Source: Planomonospora_B alba
GTDB lineage: Bacteria > Actinomycetota > Actinomycetes > Streptosporangiales > Streptosporangiaceae
Assembly (NCBI RefSeq): GCF_039534085.1
Contig: NZ_BAAAUT010000032.1
Span: 1 to 64,000, forward strand
DNA length: 64,000 nt
Reading direction: 5' to 3'
Shown here: positions 9,456-17,761 of the stretch, in pieces
Layout: every line of letters begins with the position of its first letter
Position numbering within the stretch: the stretch's first letter is position 1
Notes under the pieces: generated by a model
The model's database searches: none
Seen by the model: the letters and a program-made list of their open reading frames with translations, nothing else
What the model was told of the DNA's origin: nothing
Position numbers and translations under genes: made by a program

Positions 9456-9573
9456 GAACCGGGAACGTAGCGGACCGATCCGACAGAAACCGGGTGCGCG
9501 GCGCTCCTCCTGGCGGCCGGATCCGCCCGGGACCGCGCCGGAGCGGTGGCGCGGTCCGGGACGGCGGCGCCGC

Positions 9574-10239
9574 TCAGCCCGGGCCCGCGGCTCCCGCGTG
9601 GACGACCTCCCGCTCCCACCCGGGCCGCTGCTGCGAGTACAGCCGCCAGTAGTGCTCGGCGATGTCGTCGGGGTCGAAGTCCGTTCCGGGGGCGACCGGA
9701 CCGGCCACGGTGACGCTCGCCACGTGCACCCCGAAGGGCCCGTACTGCTCGTCGAGGAGCGCGACCAGGGTGCGGACCCCGGCCTTGCCCAGCGAGAGGC
9801 TCAGGTAGCCGGGCTTCGGCTCGGGCATGCCTCCGGTGATGAGGAACGTCCCGCCGCCACGGGCCGCCATCCCGGGGACGACGTGCGCGGCGGCGGTGAG
9901 AGCGCCGACCACGTTGACCGCCCAGGCGTCCAGGTGACCGCGTGCCGGCAGCTCCCCCAGGGCGTCGGCCTGGATGACCGCCGCGTTGTAGACGACGACG
10001 TCCGGCTCGCCGAGTCCGCGGGCGATCGTGTCGAGAGCCGCGCGCAGCGCCTGCTCGTCGGTGCTGTCGGCCGCCGCGGTGACCACCGGGACGCCGCTGG
10101 GGGCGAGGGCCTCCGCCGTGAGCCGCAGCGACCGGTCGCTCCGTGCGATCAGGCCGATCGGCAACCCCTCCCGGGCGAACCGGCGGGCCACCGCCCGCCC
10201 GATCCCCGGTCCCACCCCGATGACCACTGCTCCGGGCAT
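9574..10239 (-). CDS. SDR-family oxidoreductase lacking the canonical catalytic Tyr
   Basis: A 221-residue Rossmann protein with the NAD(P)-binding GVGPGIG at 8-14 and the NAAV motif at 85-88. The usual Tyr-x3-Lys active site is altered: Lys152 is in place in LSLGKAG but the position three residues plus one before it is Leu148; the nearest Tyr is 145. It may use another residue or may not be a standard dehydrogenase. It is divergent from a MerR regulator, and the shared region holds a MerR-type promoter pointing at this gene. The regulator probably controls it. Substrate unknown. Confidence 0.85.
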   Translation of the reverse strand: MPGAVVIGVGPGIGRAVARRFAREGLPIGLIARSDRSLRLTAEALAPSGVPVVTAAADSTDEQALRAALDTIARGLGEPDVVVYNAAVIQADALGELPARGHLDAWAVNVVGALTAAAHVVPGMAARGGGTFLITGGMPEPKPGYLSLSLGKAGVRTLVALLDEQYGPFGVHVASVTVAGPVAPGTDFDPDDIAEHYWRLYSQQRPGWEREVVHAGAAGPG

Positions 10240-10279
10240 CGCTGTCTCCTTCGCTTCCCTTGATCGGTGACACTGGGGA

Positions 10280-10310
10280 AGCTAAGGCGTCACATCCATG
10301 TGAAGGTCAA
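10280..10310 (-). promoter_or_regulatory. MerR-type promoter with 19-bp spacer, driving the SDR gene
   Basis: On the minus strand TTGACC (10310-10305) and TTAGCT (10285-10280) are separated by exactly 19 bp. The over-long spacer contains a perfect palindrome TCACAT-GG-ATGTGA (10290-10303). This is the classic layout of MerR-activated promoters, in which the regulator binds the spacer and untwists it. Predicted transcription starts about 30 nt before the SDR start codon. Confidence 0.8.
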
Positions 10311-10325
10311 GCCGGAAGGAGCCGC

Positions 10326-10688
10326 ATGCGCATCGGCGACCTGGCCCGGGAGACCGGGGTGAGCAGACGGTTGCTGCGCTACTACGAGGAGCAGGGCCTG
10401 CTCAGGCCGGTACGGCTGGGCAACGGGTACCGGGAGTACACCGAGGCGGACGTCGAGGCGGTGAACCGCATCCGCGCCCTGCTCGCCGCGGGACTTCCCA
10501 CCGCGGTCATCGCCCGGCTCCTGCACTGCGTCCACGAGGAGGACGGAGAGGCGGTGCCGTCGGGCTGCCCGGCCATGATCGACGGCCTGCGGCGGGAGCG
10601 CGCCCGCATCAGCGAGGCGATCACCCGGCTGCAGGCCTCCCGGCAGGCGCTGGACTCGCTCCTCGACACCGCTCTGCGGGGGTCCTAG
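10326..10688 (+). CDS. MerR-family transcriptional regulator
   Basis: A 120-residue MerR protein: winged-helix RIGDLARETGVSRRLLRYYEEQGLL at the N-terminus, then a dimerisation coiled coil (about 85-115). Cys68 and Cys81 flank an acidic loop and could sense metal, thiol or redox state; this is speculation. ATG 10326 has GGAAGGAG 5 nt upstream. Divergent from the SDR gene, whose promoter carries the matching operator. Probably activates the SDR gene and adjusts its own level. Confidence 0.9.
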   Translation: MRIGDLARETGVSRRLLRYYEEQGLLRPVRLGNGYREYTEADVEAVNRIRALLAAGLPTAVIARLLHCVHEEDGEAVPSGCPAMIDGLRRERARISEAITRLQASRQALDSLLDTALRGS

Positions 10689-10826
10689 TCCCGCCCCGCC
10701 CGTCCGCCGCATTCGGCGGTGCGCGGAACGATCTCCTGACGGCCGGAAATGATGGGCCGTCGGCGCACATAGACGGAATCGTCCACTCAAGTACGCCGAC
10801 GAGGAGATCTGTGATGGGAACCGCCC

Positions 10827-11375
10827 GTGGATGACGAGCGGCTGGCCAGATTCGAGGCCGTCTACGAACACGCCTATGGCCGGATCACCGCGTACGCCGC
10901 GCGCCGCTGCGACTCGCCGCAGGACGCGGCCGACGTGGTGGCGGAGACCTTCACGGTCGCCTGGCGCCGGGTCGACGAGCTGCCGGAGGGGGCGCAGGCC
11001 CTGCCGTGGTTGTACGGCGTGGCACGCAAGGTGCTGGCCAACCACCACCGCAGCGACAACCGCCGGCGGGCGCGGACGGTCGAGCTCGACGCCGAGATGA
11101 CGGACCTGTACGGGGGCTCCCCGGACGGCGGGGCCGAGCTGGCGGCGATCGGCCAGGCGTTCCGGGCCCTGTCCGACGACGACCGCGAGCTGCTGTCGCT
11201 GCTCGCCTGGGAGGGGCTGGACCGCCACGAGATCGCGGCGGTGCTCGGAGTGTCGCGCAACGCCGTGCGCATCAGGCTCCACCGCGCCCGCAGGCGCTTT
11301 TCCCGGGCGCTCGCCGAGGCGGGCGTCCACCACACGTCGACGAGCCGGTTCGTCCCGGCGGGGAGGTCGCTGTGA
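10827..11375 (+). CDS. ECF RNA polymerase sigma factor
   Basis: A 182-residue sigma-70 protein with region 2 (DAADVVAETFTVAWRRVDELP, about 35-55) and region 4 helix-turn-helix (DRHEIAAVLGVSRNAVRIRLHRARRRF). I take GTG 10827; the ATG four bases later is in another frame. The stop codon overlaps the next start (GTGA, 11372-11375), pairing it with a membrane protein that is likely its anti-sigma or signal receptor. The signal is unknown. Confidence 0.88.
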   Translation: MDDERLARFEAVYEHAYGRITAYAARRCDSPQDAADVVAETFTVAWRRVDELPEGAQALPWLYGVARKVLANHHRSDNRRRARTVELDAEMTDLYGGSPDGGAELAAIGQAFRALSDDDRELLSLLAWEGLDRHEIAAVLGVSRNAVRIRLHRARRRFSRALAEAGVHHTSTSRFVPAGRSL

Positions 11376-12334
11376 AGGACATCGACGAGATCGCCGCGAT
11401 GGGGTCGCTGGCCAGGGTCGCCCCCGGAAGCCGGGGAGGCGACCCGGCCGGCGCGGGGGCCCGGGCGCTGCTGGCCGCCGTCACGTCGGAGGAGCCGCCG
11501 GCCGCGCCGGCGGGAACCCGCACACGCGCCTACCGGCGGCCCCTCCTGGGGCTGGCGGCCGCGGTCGTGCTCGCCGCGGGCGCCGTGGTGGGCCCGAGCC
11601 TGCTGGAGAGCGGCCCCGGCCTGCCGAGCTCCTACGCCGTCACCCGGTCCCCCGACGGGGCGGTGACCATCTACGTCCGTGACTTCAGCGACGCCGCGGG
11701 GCTGGAGAGGAGGCTGAGGGAGCTCGGCGTCCCCGCGATCGTCGACCGCGTCCCCTACGGGAAGATGTGCCGCGAACCGCGGGGCAGGCACGTGCTGGAC
11801 ATCCCCAAGGGCCTGTACAGCGTCCCGGAGGGCATCCCCGGGGAGGAGTGGGGCTGGAGGATGCGGATCGACACCAGGTTGTTCCGGCCGGGCCAGACCT
11901 TCGTCTGGACCGTCAGCGCCCATCCGAGCGGGGAGGGCGGCAGCACCACCACCTACCTCATGGAGGGCCCGGTGGCCCCCTGCGAGCCCGTTCCCGCTCC
12001 CGAGCCGAAGGTGCTGAAGCCGGAGTTCCAGGTGGCGACCTTCGAGGGCGGCTCGCTCGAGGGGTTCCGCGTGGACGAGAAGACCGTCGGCGAGGTCCTG
12101 CCGGAGCTGCGGAGGCGCGGCAGGAAGGTCCTCTTCGCGGTCATCTCCGTCCCACCGGGCAACCCCGGAGGGTACGGCGTGCAGCGCGTCCAGGACGAGC
12201 CCGTCGGCGACCACTGGACCGTCTGGGAGGCGGAGGAGAACGACGAGGGCGTGATCCGCCTGCTCGTCTCGGAGGAGCGCCACGACAGGAACCCCGTCTA
12301 CGGAGGCCCGAGAGACGCCACCTTCCCCGAGTGA
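11372..12334 (+). CDS. membrane partner of the ECF sigma factor (CU044_5270-type)
   Basis: A 320-residue protein with a short cytoplasmic N-terminus, one membrane helix at about 57-78, and a roughly 240-residue extracytoplasmic domain containing two Cys. The layout matches proteins paired with ECF sigma factors in actinobacteria, known in annotations as CU044_5270 family. It lacks a recognisable zinc-binding anti-sigma HxxxCxxC motif. Start GTG 11372 overlaps the sigma stop. It probably holds or releases the sigma factor in response to an outside signal; this is inferred from position. Confidence 0.75.
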   Translation: MKDIDEIAAMGSLARVAPGSRGGDPAGAGARALLAAVTSEEPPAAPAGTRTRAYRRPLLGLAAAVVLAAGAVVGPSLLESGPGLPSSYAVTRSPDGAVTIYVRDFSDAAGLERRLRELGVPAIVDRVPYGKMCREPRGRHVLDIPKGLYSVPEGIPGEEWGWRMRIDTRLFRPGQTFVWTVSAHPSGEGGSTTTYLMEGPVAPCEPVPAPEPKVLKPEFQVATFEGGSLEGFRVDEKTVGEVLPELRRRGRKVLFAVISVPPGNPGGYGVQRVQDEPVGDHWTVWEAEENDEGVIRLLVSEERHDRNPVYGGPRDATFPE

Positions 12335-12489
12335 CCGCGCCTCGCCGATCCGCCCCCGCCGTCGCTCCCTGCCCGTCAGCGGGCCGGGAGCAACGGCGGG
12401 CAGCGGCCGCCCGCGCGGACCGGATTCCCGTAAGATCGTTTCCGCAACAGCGGTGATCATGTTCCGACGACCTTGCGGAGGTGGCCCGG

Positions 12490-13230
12490 ATGCCCGTCGA
12501 AAGTCTCGCCACACGGCCGGACCTCCTCGGGCCCGCTCTGGAACTCGGTGACATCGGCGCCGAGTTCATGCAGCACGACCCCGTCGCCACCCTGACCAGG
12601 GCGAGGCGGCTGGCCGAGCGGTGGCCGGACTACTTCCTGGTGGTGCTCGACGGCGACGTCCCCGTGGCCCGGGCGGTCGGCGTACCGGTGGCCTTCCCGA
12701 CGCCCGAGCGGACGGAGCTGCCCGACCACGGATGGGACGGTGCCATCCTCTGGGCGGCGGAGGACGCCCTCGACGGCCGGCCGCCGACCGCACTGGTCGC
12801 GCTGGACGTCCAGGTCGCCGGGCACCTGCGCGGCCGGGGCATCGCCTCTCAGGCGCTGGAAGGGCTGCGGGCCCGCGCCCGCGACCGGGGGCTGAGCAGG
12901 CTGGTGGTCCCCGTACGCCCGACGGGCAAGGTGCGTCATCCCACGCTGACGATGGAGGAGTACGTCGCACGGCGTCGCGCCGACGGGCTCCCCGAGGACC
13001 CGTGGTTGCGCACCCACGAACGGCTGGGCGCGCGATTCGTGAAGATCGCCCCGTTCGCCATGACCATCACGGGGACGCTGGAGCAGTGGCGCCGGTGGAC
13101 CGGCGCACCGCTCGCCCCCGGGGCCAACCTCGTCGAGGGAGGCATCGCCCCCGTCCTGGTCTCGCCCGAGCAGGATCTCGGCGTCTACGTGGAGCCGAAC
13201 GTCTGGCTGGAGCACCCCCTCACCGGGTGA
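12490..13230 (+). CDS. GNAT-fold acetyltransferase-like protein
   Basis: A 246-residue protein. The segment LVALDVQVAGHLRGRGIASQALEGLRARARDRGL has the acetyl-CoA loop (R/Q-x-x-G-x-G, here RGRGIA) of GNAT enzymes. A long insertion with HPTLTMEEYVARRRADGLPEDPWLRTHERLGA precedes the final strands. ATG 12490 has GGAGG 8 nt upstream and is preferred over GTG 12481. Substrate unknown. Confidence 0.75.
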   Translation: MPVESLATRPDLLGPALELGDIGAEFMQHDPVATLTRARRLAERWPDYFLVVLDGDVPVARAVGVPVAFPTPERTELPDHGWDGAILWAAEDALDGRPPTALVALDVQVAGHLRGRGIASQALEGLRARARDRGLSRLVVPVRPTGKVRHPTLTMEEYVARRRADGLPEDPWLRTHERLGARFVKIAPFAMTITGTLEQWRRWTGAPLAPGANLVEGGIAPVLVSPEQDLGVYVEPNVWLEHPLTG

Positions 13231-13236
13231 CCTCCC

Positions 13237-13256
13237 CCGCCGGCCGGATCCGGCGG
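13237..13256. terminator. possible hairpin between convergent genes
   Basis: CCGCCGG and CCGGCGG form a 7-bp stem around a short loop, just after the GNAT stop and facing the BtrH-like gene. There is no T-run, so terminator function is only possible. Confidence 0.35.
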
Positions 13257-13372
13257 CCGCGGGACACGGGCCGGGCGGTCGCCGCCGGCCGCCGGCGCCG
13301 GGCACCCCGGAACGACGCGCGGCGGGCCGCCGCGACCCGGACCGTCCCCGTACGGCCGGCTCCTCTCCTGCG

Positions 13373-14356
13373 CTACAATCGGCTCAGCACCCGCATGGCC
13401 TCCCTCTCGATGCGCGCGAGATCGCGGAGGACGGCCCCGGCCCGCTCCAGGTGCCCCGCGTCGCCGCTCTCCCCGGCTTCCGCGATCAGGGCGGCCACGT
13501 CCGTCCACAGGACGGCGGCCTCGGCGTACAGCCGGTGACCGGTGCGCAGGCGGCCGTCGTCGACCAGCCGGGTGCACTCTTCGAGGAAGTCGCGGTAGAG
13601 GGCGCGGAACAGGGCGCCGCCGGTGCCTCCCCGCTCCATGAGGAGGGCGGCCTGCGGCAGGTCCCGCTGCGGCTCGCCCGCGCGCAGCAGCCATCCGGGC
13701 ACCTGCCTGCCCGCTTTCTCGATGCCGCGGTGGCCCAGGTTCGCGATGGGAGGGGACAGGAAGGCCTCGGCGCAGTCCCTGACGGCGGGGACGATCCGCT
13801 CCTGCCAGCGGACCGGGTGAGCCGGCAGGGCGATGGTGAAGGACCGGTTCCTGGCGGTCATCGGGCCGCGTTCGGCCCGCGCCCTGGCGAGGCCGGCCCG
13901 GCTGGTGCGCACCGCCCCTCCCTGCGGACCGGTGTCCACCAGGTGGGCGTCGTGCTCGTCGTAGCCGTACATGGCGACGATATGACCGCCGAAGTGCACC
14001 TTGGAGGTGAAATAGTCCAGGTGGTAGCAGTCGAGCTGGAGGCCGACCGGCCGGCCGGCGTCGATGGGGGCGGCCACGTTCTCCCACGCCTTGCGCGCCG
14101 AGGCGGTCTCCGCGACCGTCAACGTCAGCCCCAGCCTGGCGGCCAGGTTCCTGGTGAGCTCGAAAGGCTTGACGCGGCCTCCCAGGAAGGGGAACGCCAT
14201 GCCCTTGCCGTCCCAGTAGACGAAGGACAGGCCCGATCCCAGCCCGAACAGCATGGGCTCGGACAGGTCGAGTCCCTCGTGCCGCAGCAGCACCCCCAGC
14301 GCCGTCGTCTCGCAGTGGTGCGTGCCGCGGGCCTCGATGCCCTCCACGATGGTCAT
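13373..14356 (-). CDS. BtrH N-terminal-domain protein
   Basis: A 327-residue protein whose N-terminal half resembles BtrH, a butirosin-pathway acyltransferase with a papain-like fold: a Cys in GTHHCETTALGVLL (residues 11-24) and a His in HFGGHIVAMYGYDEHDAHLVDT, as expected for a Cys/His catalytic pair. The C-terminal half is helical. The start has GGAGAGG upstream. BtrH moves an acyl side chain from a carrier protein to an antibiotic, but no carrier protein or aminoglycoside genes are nearby, so the substrate here is open. Confidence 0.8.
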   Translation of the reverse strand: MTIVEGIEARGTHHCETTALGVLLRHEGLDLSEPMLFGLGSGLSFVYWDGKGMAFPFLGGRVKPFELTRNLAARLGLTLTVAETASARKAWENVAAPIDAGRPVGLQLDCYHLDYFTSKVHFGGHIVAMYGYDEHDAHLVDTGPQGGAVRTSRAGLARARAERGPMTARNRSFTIALPAHPVRWQERIVPAVRDCAEAFLSPPIANLGHRGIEKAGRQVPGWLLRAGEPQRDLPQAALLMERGGTGGALFRALYRDFLEECTRLVDDGRLRTGHRLYAEAAVLWTDVAALIAEAGESGDAGHLERAGAVLRDLARIEREAMRVLSRL

Positions 14357-14596
14357 GCGTCGCCCTCTCCACGCCGGTGCGGCGAACGGTCACCCCGTCC
14401 CCGCCCCCGGCGTCTCCATGATCGACCGCTGGGAACAGCATGAGGTCTCCCACGGTGGGAGGGTCCAGCCGCACGACGGGACGGCGGCCGCGCCGGCGGC
14501 GCCGATGACCGCCGCGCGCCGGTGCTCGACCGCGCCACCGCCGAGTCGGGCACGTCGGTCGCGGGCACGAGGCGGCTCCCCGCCCGGGACGAGGGT

Positions 14597-14826
14597 TCAG
14601 GCTTCGGCCAGCGCGGCGTCGGCCCTGTCCAGGACGGTTCCCAGGACGCGGCCGGCGACGGCCAGGTCCTCGGCGGGCAGGTCGCCCAGAGTCTCTGGGT
14701 GATCGGACCGAGGGCGTTGCGGACCTCCGTCCACCGGGTCCGCCCCGCCTCGCTCACCTCGACGACGCCGCCGTCCCCGTCGTCGCACAGCAGTCCCGCG
14801 GCGGTCAGCTCGCGTCGGCAGCTGCG
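14597..14826 (-). pseudogene. MarR-family regulator remnant, frameshifted
   Basis: The minus strand encodes a MarR wing and C-terminal helix: RRELTAAGLL, then VVEVSEAGRTRWTEVRNALGPITQRLW, with continuation DLPAEDLAVAGRVLGTVL ending at TGA 14599-14597. The two parts are in different frames; the shift lies at about 14684-14692. The DNA-binding N-terminal half is missing. It abuts a second MarR remnant on the other strand. Confidence 0.65.
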
Positions 14827-14965
14827 CCGGCTCGACAAGGTCCTGGACGATCTCCACGACGAGCTGCTCGCACCGCTGACCCCGGCCGAACGCGACCAGC
14901 TCGTACGGTTGCTCATCCGCCTGGTCGACCACCACACCCCGGGCGGCGCGTCCCCGCCCTCCTGA
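14827..14965 (+). pseudogene. C-terminal remnant of a second MarR-family regulator
   Basis: The plus strand encodes LDKVLDDLHDELLAPLTPAE followed by RDQLVRLLIRLVDHHT and a stop at 14965. This is the typical last two helices of a MarR dimerisation domain. The N-terminal two thirds are replaced by the opposite-strand MarR fragment, so the junction near 14827 is a rearrangement point. Confidence 0.65.
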
Positions 14966-14994
14966 GCGGCAGGACCTCCGGGCGGGCGCGGCCC

Positions 14995-15170
14995 GGCCGA
15001 CCACCCGGTGGTAGTCGGCGTGGACCGTGGTGATGGCCGCGAGCACGCCCTGTCCCGGCCCGTCCACGGCGAACACGGCCATGCCCCGGCGCGGCAGGGC
15101 GTCGGCCACATCGTGGAACCCCCCTCGCCGGAGTCCGGCCCGGGGACCACGACCGCACCGGCCCGGGAAA
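14995..15170 (-). pseudogene. alpha/beta-hydrolase (FrsA/DUF1100-like) remnant
   Basis: The minus strand encodes AVVVPGPDSGEGG and, one frame over, FHDVADALPRRGMAVFAVDG with PGQGVLAA and HADYHRVVGRA, matching the N-terminal strand and the D-G-P-G-Q-G loop of FrsA-like esterases. The frame changes in a run of G residues at about 15117-15122. The fragment lacks the nucleophile elbow and is cut off at about 14995. Confidence 0.6.
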
Positions 15171-15174
15171 CGAA

Positions 15175-15211
15175 GAGATCCCGCCCGGTCGAAGTGATCG
15201 GGCGGGATCTC
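15175..15211 (-). terminator. hairpin downstream of tRNA-Ala copy 1
   Basis: GAGATCCCGCCCG pairs with CGGGCGGGATCTC in a 13-bp perfect stem, extended by further pairs to about 16 bp. Read from the tRNA strand it is followed by TTCGTTTC. A second, smaller hairpin (GGGCCGTT/AACGGCCC) lies between it and the tRNA. The same trailer follows the other two tRNA-Ala copies. Confidence 0.7.
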
Positions 15212-15249
15212 GTCAATCCTCTTCGGGCCGTTTCGGGAACGGCCCCGCG

Positions 15250-15322
15250 TGGAGCTATGGGGATTCGAACCCCAGACCTCTTCCATGCCATGGAAGCGCG
15301 CTACCAACTGCGCCATAGCCCC
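15250..15322 (-). tRNA. tRNA-Ala(GGC), copy 1
   Basis: A 73-nt cloverleaf folds exactly: acceptor GGGGCTA/TAGCTCC, D stem GCGC/GCGC, anticodon stem CTTCC/GGAAG with loop ATGGCAT (anticodon GGC), T stem TGGGG/CCCCA with TTCGAAT loop. The acceptor contains G3:U70, the alanine identity pair. Discriminator A; CCA is not encoded. Identical in sequence to the copies at 37385 and 52315. Confidence 0.97.
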
Positions 15323-15557
15323 GCGGAGTGCGCGTCCGGGGCGTTCACCCCGGCGGCACCCCGCCAGTGTATAGGACATCGCGCGGCACTCCGTAATCGT
15401 CGTCCGCGCGGGTGCGGTCCCCGGAGACGGGGCGTGCGCCGCACCCGGGGGACCGTGCCGGCCCGGAGGCCGCGCCGCCGGATCCACCGCCCGGCCCGCC
15501 GCCGAGCCCGCCGGGGAGGTCGGCGCGCGAGGAGGCCGGGGAGCCCGGCGGGCGGGG

Positions 15558-17054
15558 TCAGGCGAGCCCGGCGGCCCGGTCGATCAGACCGGCCAGCTCC
15601 CCGACCATCGGGTCCTCCGTGGTCTCCGCCAGGCGGTCCGCGCGGTCGCCGAGCTCCCGGAGCCCGATCCCGGCCGTCTCCTCGCGGCTGCGCAGGTACT
15701 CGGCGAACGAGGCCGCGACCACGGACACCTGGAACCGGGGCGACGGCCCCTCCCACGGGGAGCCGGCCAGGTCCCCGGTCTCCAGCGAGCGGCTTGTCTC
15801 GGCGGGCCCGCGGGTGTCCGGGTCCTGCCAGCGCACGGTCGCCGCGGCGAGCTGCCCGGAGGCGCCGCCGCGCAGCGTCACCCGGTACAGGGCGGTCACC
15901 GAGTGGCCCGGTCCGATCTCGCCGCCGTCCTTGGCGTCGTCGCGGAAGTCCTCCGCCGCCAGCGCGCGGTTCTCGTACCCGATGAGCCGGTAGGACTCCA
16001 CGACCGCGGGATTGAAGGCGACCTGGGCCTTGGCGTCGCGGGCCCGCAGGTCGAGGGTCGTGGCGAGCCTTTCGGCGAAGACCCGGTGCGCGTCGCCGGC
16101 CGAGCCGACGTAGACGGCGGCGCCGTCGCCGTTGTCGGCGAGCTGCTCCATCAGCGCGTCGCCGTACTCGCGGCCGACGCCGACGCAGAGCAGGGTGATC
16201 CGCCGTCCGGCGGACTCCTTCACCCGGTCCAGGATGCCCTGCCAGGTCGTGTCGCCGGTGTTGGCCAGGCCGTCCGAGAGCAGGATGACCCGGTTGGTGG
16301 CCATCGGCCGGAACGACCGGGCGGCCTCGCCGTACCCGGCGACCAGCCCCGCCTCCAGGTTCGTCGACTCCTGTACGGCCAGCCGGTCGACGGCGGCGTG
16401 CAGTGCGGCCCGGTCGGTCACCGGGGTCATGGGGACGAGCGTCTCGGCCTCGCTGCTGAAGGCCGTGATCGCGACCCGGTCCCCCGGTCCCAGCTGGTCG
16501 ACGAGCTTGTGCAGCGCCTCCTTGACCAGGTCGAGCCGGCCGGGCTCGCCCATCGAGCCGGACACGTCCACCACGAAGGTCAGGTTCGCCGGGCGCCGCG
16601 TCTCCGGGTCGGCCCCGCGGGTCTGCAGGCCGACCCGGACCAGCGCGGTGCCGCCGCCCGGCAGGCGCGCCCCGTCCAGGTGCACGGCGAAGCCGTCGCC
16701 GGAGGGCTCGGCGTAGTCCTGCCGGAAGGAGTTGACGAACTCCTCCGGCCTGACCTGGGAGGGATCGGGCAGGCGGCCCTCGGTGAGGGCCTGCTTGGCG
16801 TAGCCGTACGAGGCGGTGTCCACGTCGAGGGCGAAGGTGGACAGCCGCCCGGGGTCGGTGTCCCGCCGCTCGGGGGCGCCGGCCGGCGCGGGCTCGGCCT
16901 CCGCGTCGCCCTCCCCGGGCGACGCCGGGGAGGGGGCGGCCCGGCCGAGGTCGTCGATGGGCAGGCTGGTGCTCTGTTCCGAGGAGCCGCCGCAGGCGGC
17001 GGCGAGCAGCAGGGCGAGTACGGCGAGGGCGAGGGCGAGTGGACGCATCTTCAT
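15558..17054 (-). CDS. VWA-domain lipoprotein, YfbK-like
   Basis: A 498-residue exported lipoprotein. Signal peptide with lipobox ending at Cys21, low-complexity Pro/Ala linker to about residue 70, YfbK-type N-terminal domain (LSTFALDVDTASY), VWA domain with the metal site DVSGS at 163-167 and LLSDGLANTG, and a DUF3520-like C-terminal domain ending in GELAGLIDRAAGL. The start at 17054 has AGGAGG 4 nt upstream; the ATG two codons later is also possible with a 10-nt spacing. Probably an extracellular, metal-dependent protein-binding factor. Function unknown. Confidence 0.87.
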   Translation of the reverse strand: MKMRPLALALAVLALLLAAACGGSSEQSTSLPIDDLGRAAPSPASPGEGDAEAEPAPAGAPERRDTDPGRLSTFALDVDTASYGYAKQALTEGRLPDPSQVRPEEFVNSFRQDYAEPSGDGFAVHLDGARLPGGGTALVRVGLQTRGADPETRRPANLTFVVDVSGSMGEPGRLDLVKEALHKLVDQLGPGDRVAITAFSSEAETLVPMTPVTDRAALHAAVDRLAVQESTNLEAGLVAGYGEAARSFRPMATNRVILLSDGLANTGDTTWQGILDRVKESAGRRITLLCVGVGREYGDALMEQLADNGDGAAVYVGSAGDAHRVFAERLATTLDLRARDAKAQVAFNPAVVESYRLIGYENRALAAEDFRDDAKDGGEIGPGHSVTALYRVTLRGGASGQLAAATVRWQDPDTRGPAETSRSLETGDLAGSPWEGPSPRFQVSVVAASFAEYLRSREETAGIGLRELGDRADRLAETTEDPMVGELAGLIDRAAGLA

Positions 17055-17154
17055 GTCGCCTCCTGGGGGATGCGCGTCACCCCCTACGACGACCCCCCGC
17101 CGGCCCGCGCCGGTGGCTTGACCCAAGCGAGCGCGAACCGTGTCCGGTGTGTGA

Positions 17155-17697
17155 TCAGGGCTTCCAGGCGGGGTCGCGCCCGCTGAGCCCGAGCGCCCGC
17201 TCGAACGGCGGAGCGTCGGCAGGCACGGCGACCTCCTCGCCGATGACCCCGTTCTGCCGCGCCATCGGCGCCATCTGCTCGATGTAGGCGAGCGTCGCCT
17301 CAGCGGTCTCGGTGTCCACCTCGTAGTCCTGCCCGGTGGCGCGGGCCAGGTCCCAGCCGTGGAAGACCAGGTCGCCCAGGCCCATCTGGAACACCACCGT
17401 CATGGGCAGCCCCATCATCGGGCTCTCCCCCTCGAACGCCGCCGGGTCCGCCCAGGCGGCGACCATGTCGCGGACCCGCCCCTCCAGGGCGGCGGGCTCG
17501 GTGTCCTGCGGCGGCACCTGCTCCTTGCGGGCCAGCGCCGCCATCATCGCCGCCACCCAGGACAGGTGGCCGAGCAGGGCCCGCACGTCGTACTCCGTGC
17601 AGGGGGTGGGCAGGCCGAACCGGTCGTCCCCGATCCCCCGCACCACGCCGATCGTGCGGTCGGCCGCACGCGAAAGCATCTCGTTCATGGCGTCCAT
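17155..17697 (-). CDS. TIGR03086-type, DinB-superfamily metal-binding protein
   Basis: A 180-residue four-helix-bundle protein with PTPCTEYDVRALLGHL and DLVFHGWDLARATGQ, the two segments supplying metal-binding His residues in the mycothiol-dependent maleylpyruvate-isomerase-like group. Such proteins often use mycothiol, the actinobacterial thiol. The first ATG (17697) has GGGGGAT just upstream; a second ATG three codons later is possible. Divergent from the asparagine-synthase-like gene, sharing a 64-bp intergenic region. Confidence 0.82.
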   Translation of the reverse strand: MDAMNEMLSRAADRTIGVVRGIGDDRFGLPTPCTEYDVRALLGHLSWVAAMMAALARKEQVPPQDTEPAALEGRVRDMVAAWADPAAFEGESPMMGLPMTVVFQMGLGDLVFHGWDLARATGQDYEVDTETAEATLAYIEQMAPMARQNGVIGEEVAVPADAPPFERALGLSGRDPAWKP

Positions 17698-17761
17698 GAT
17701 CCCCCACCGGCCCCGGCCCGTCCCGGAGAAAGCCCGGAAACACCGCATATGATCCGGGGCC

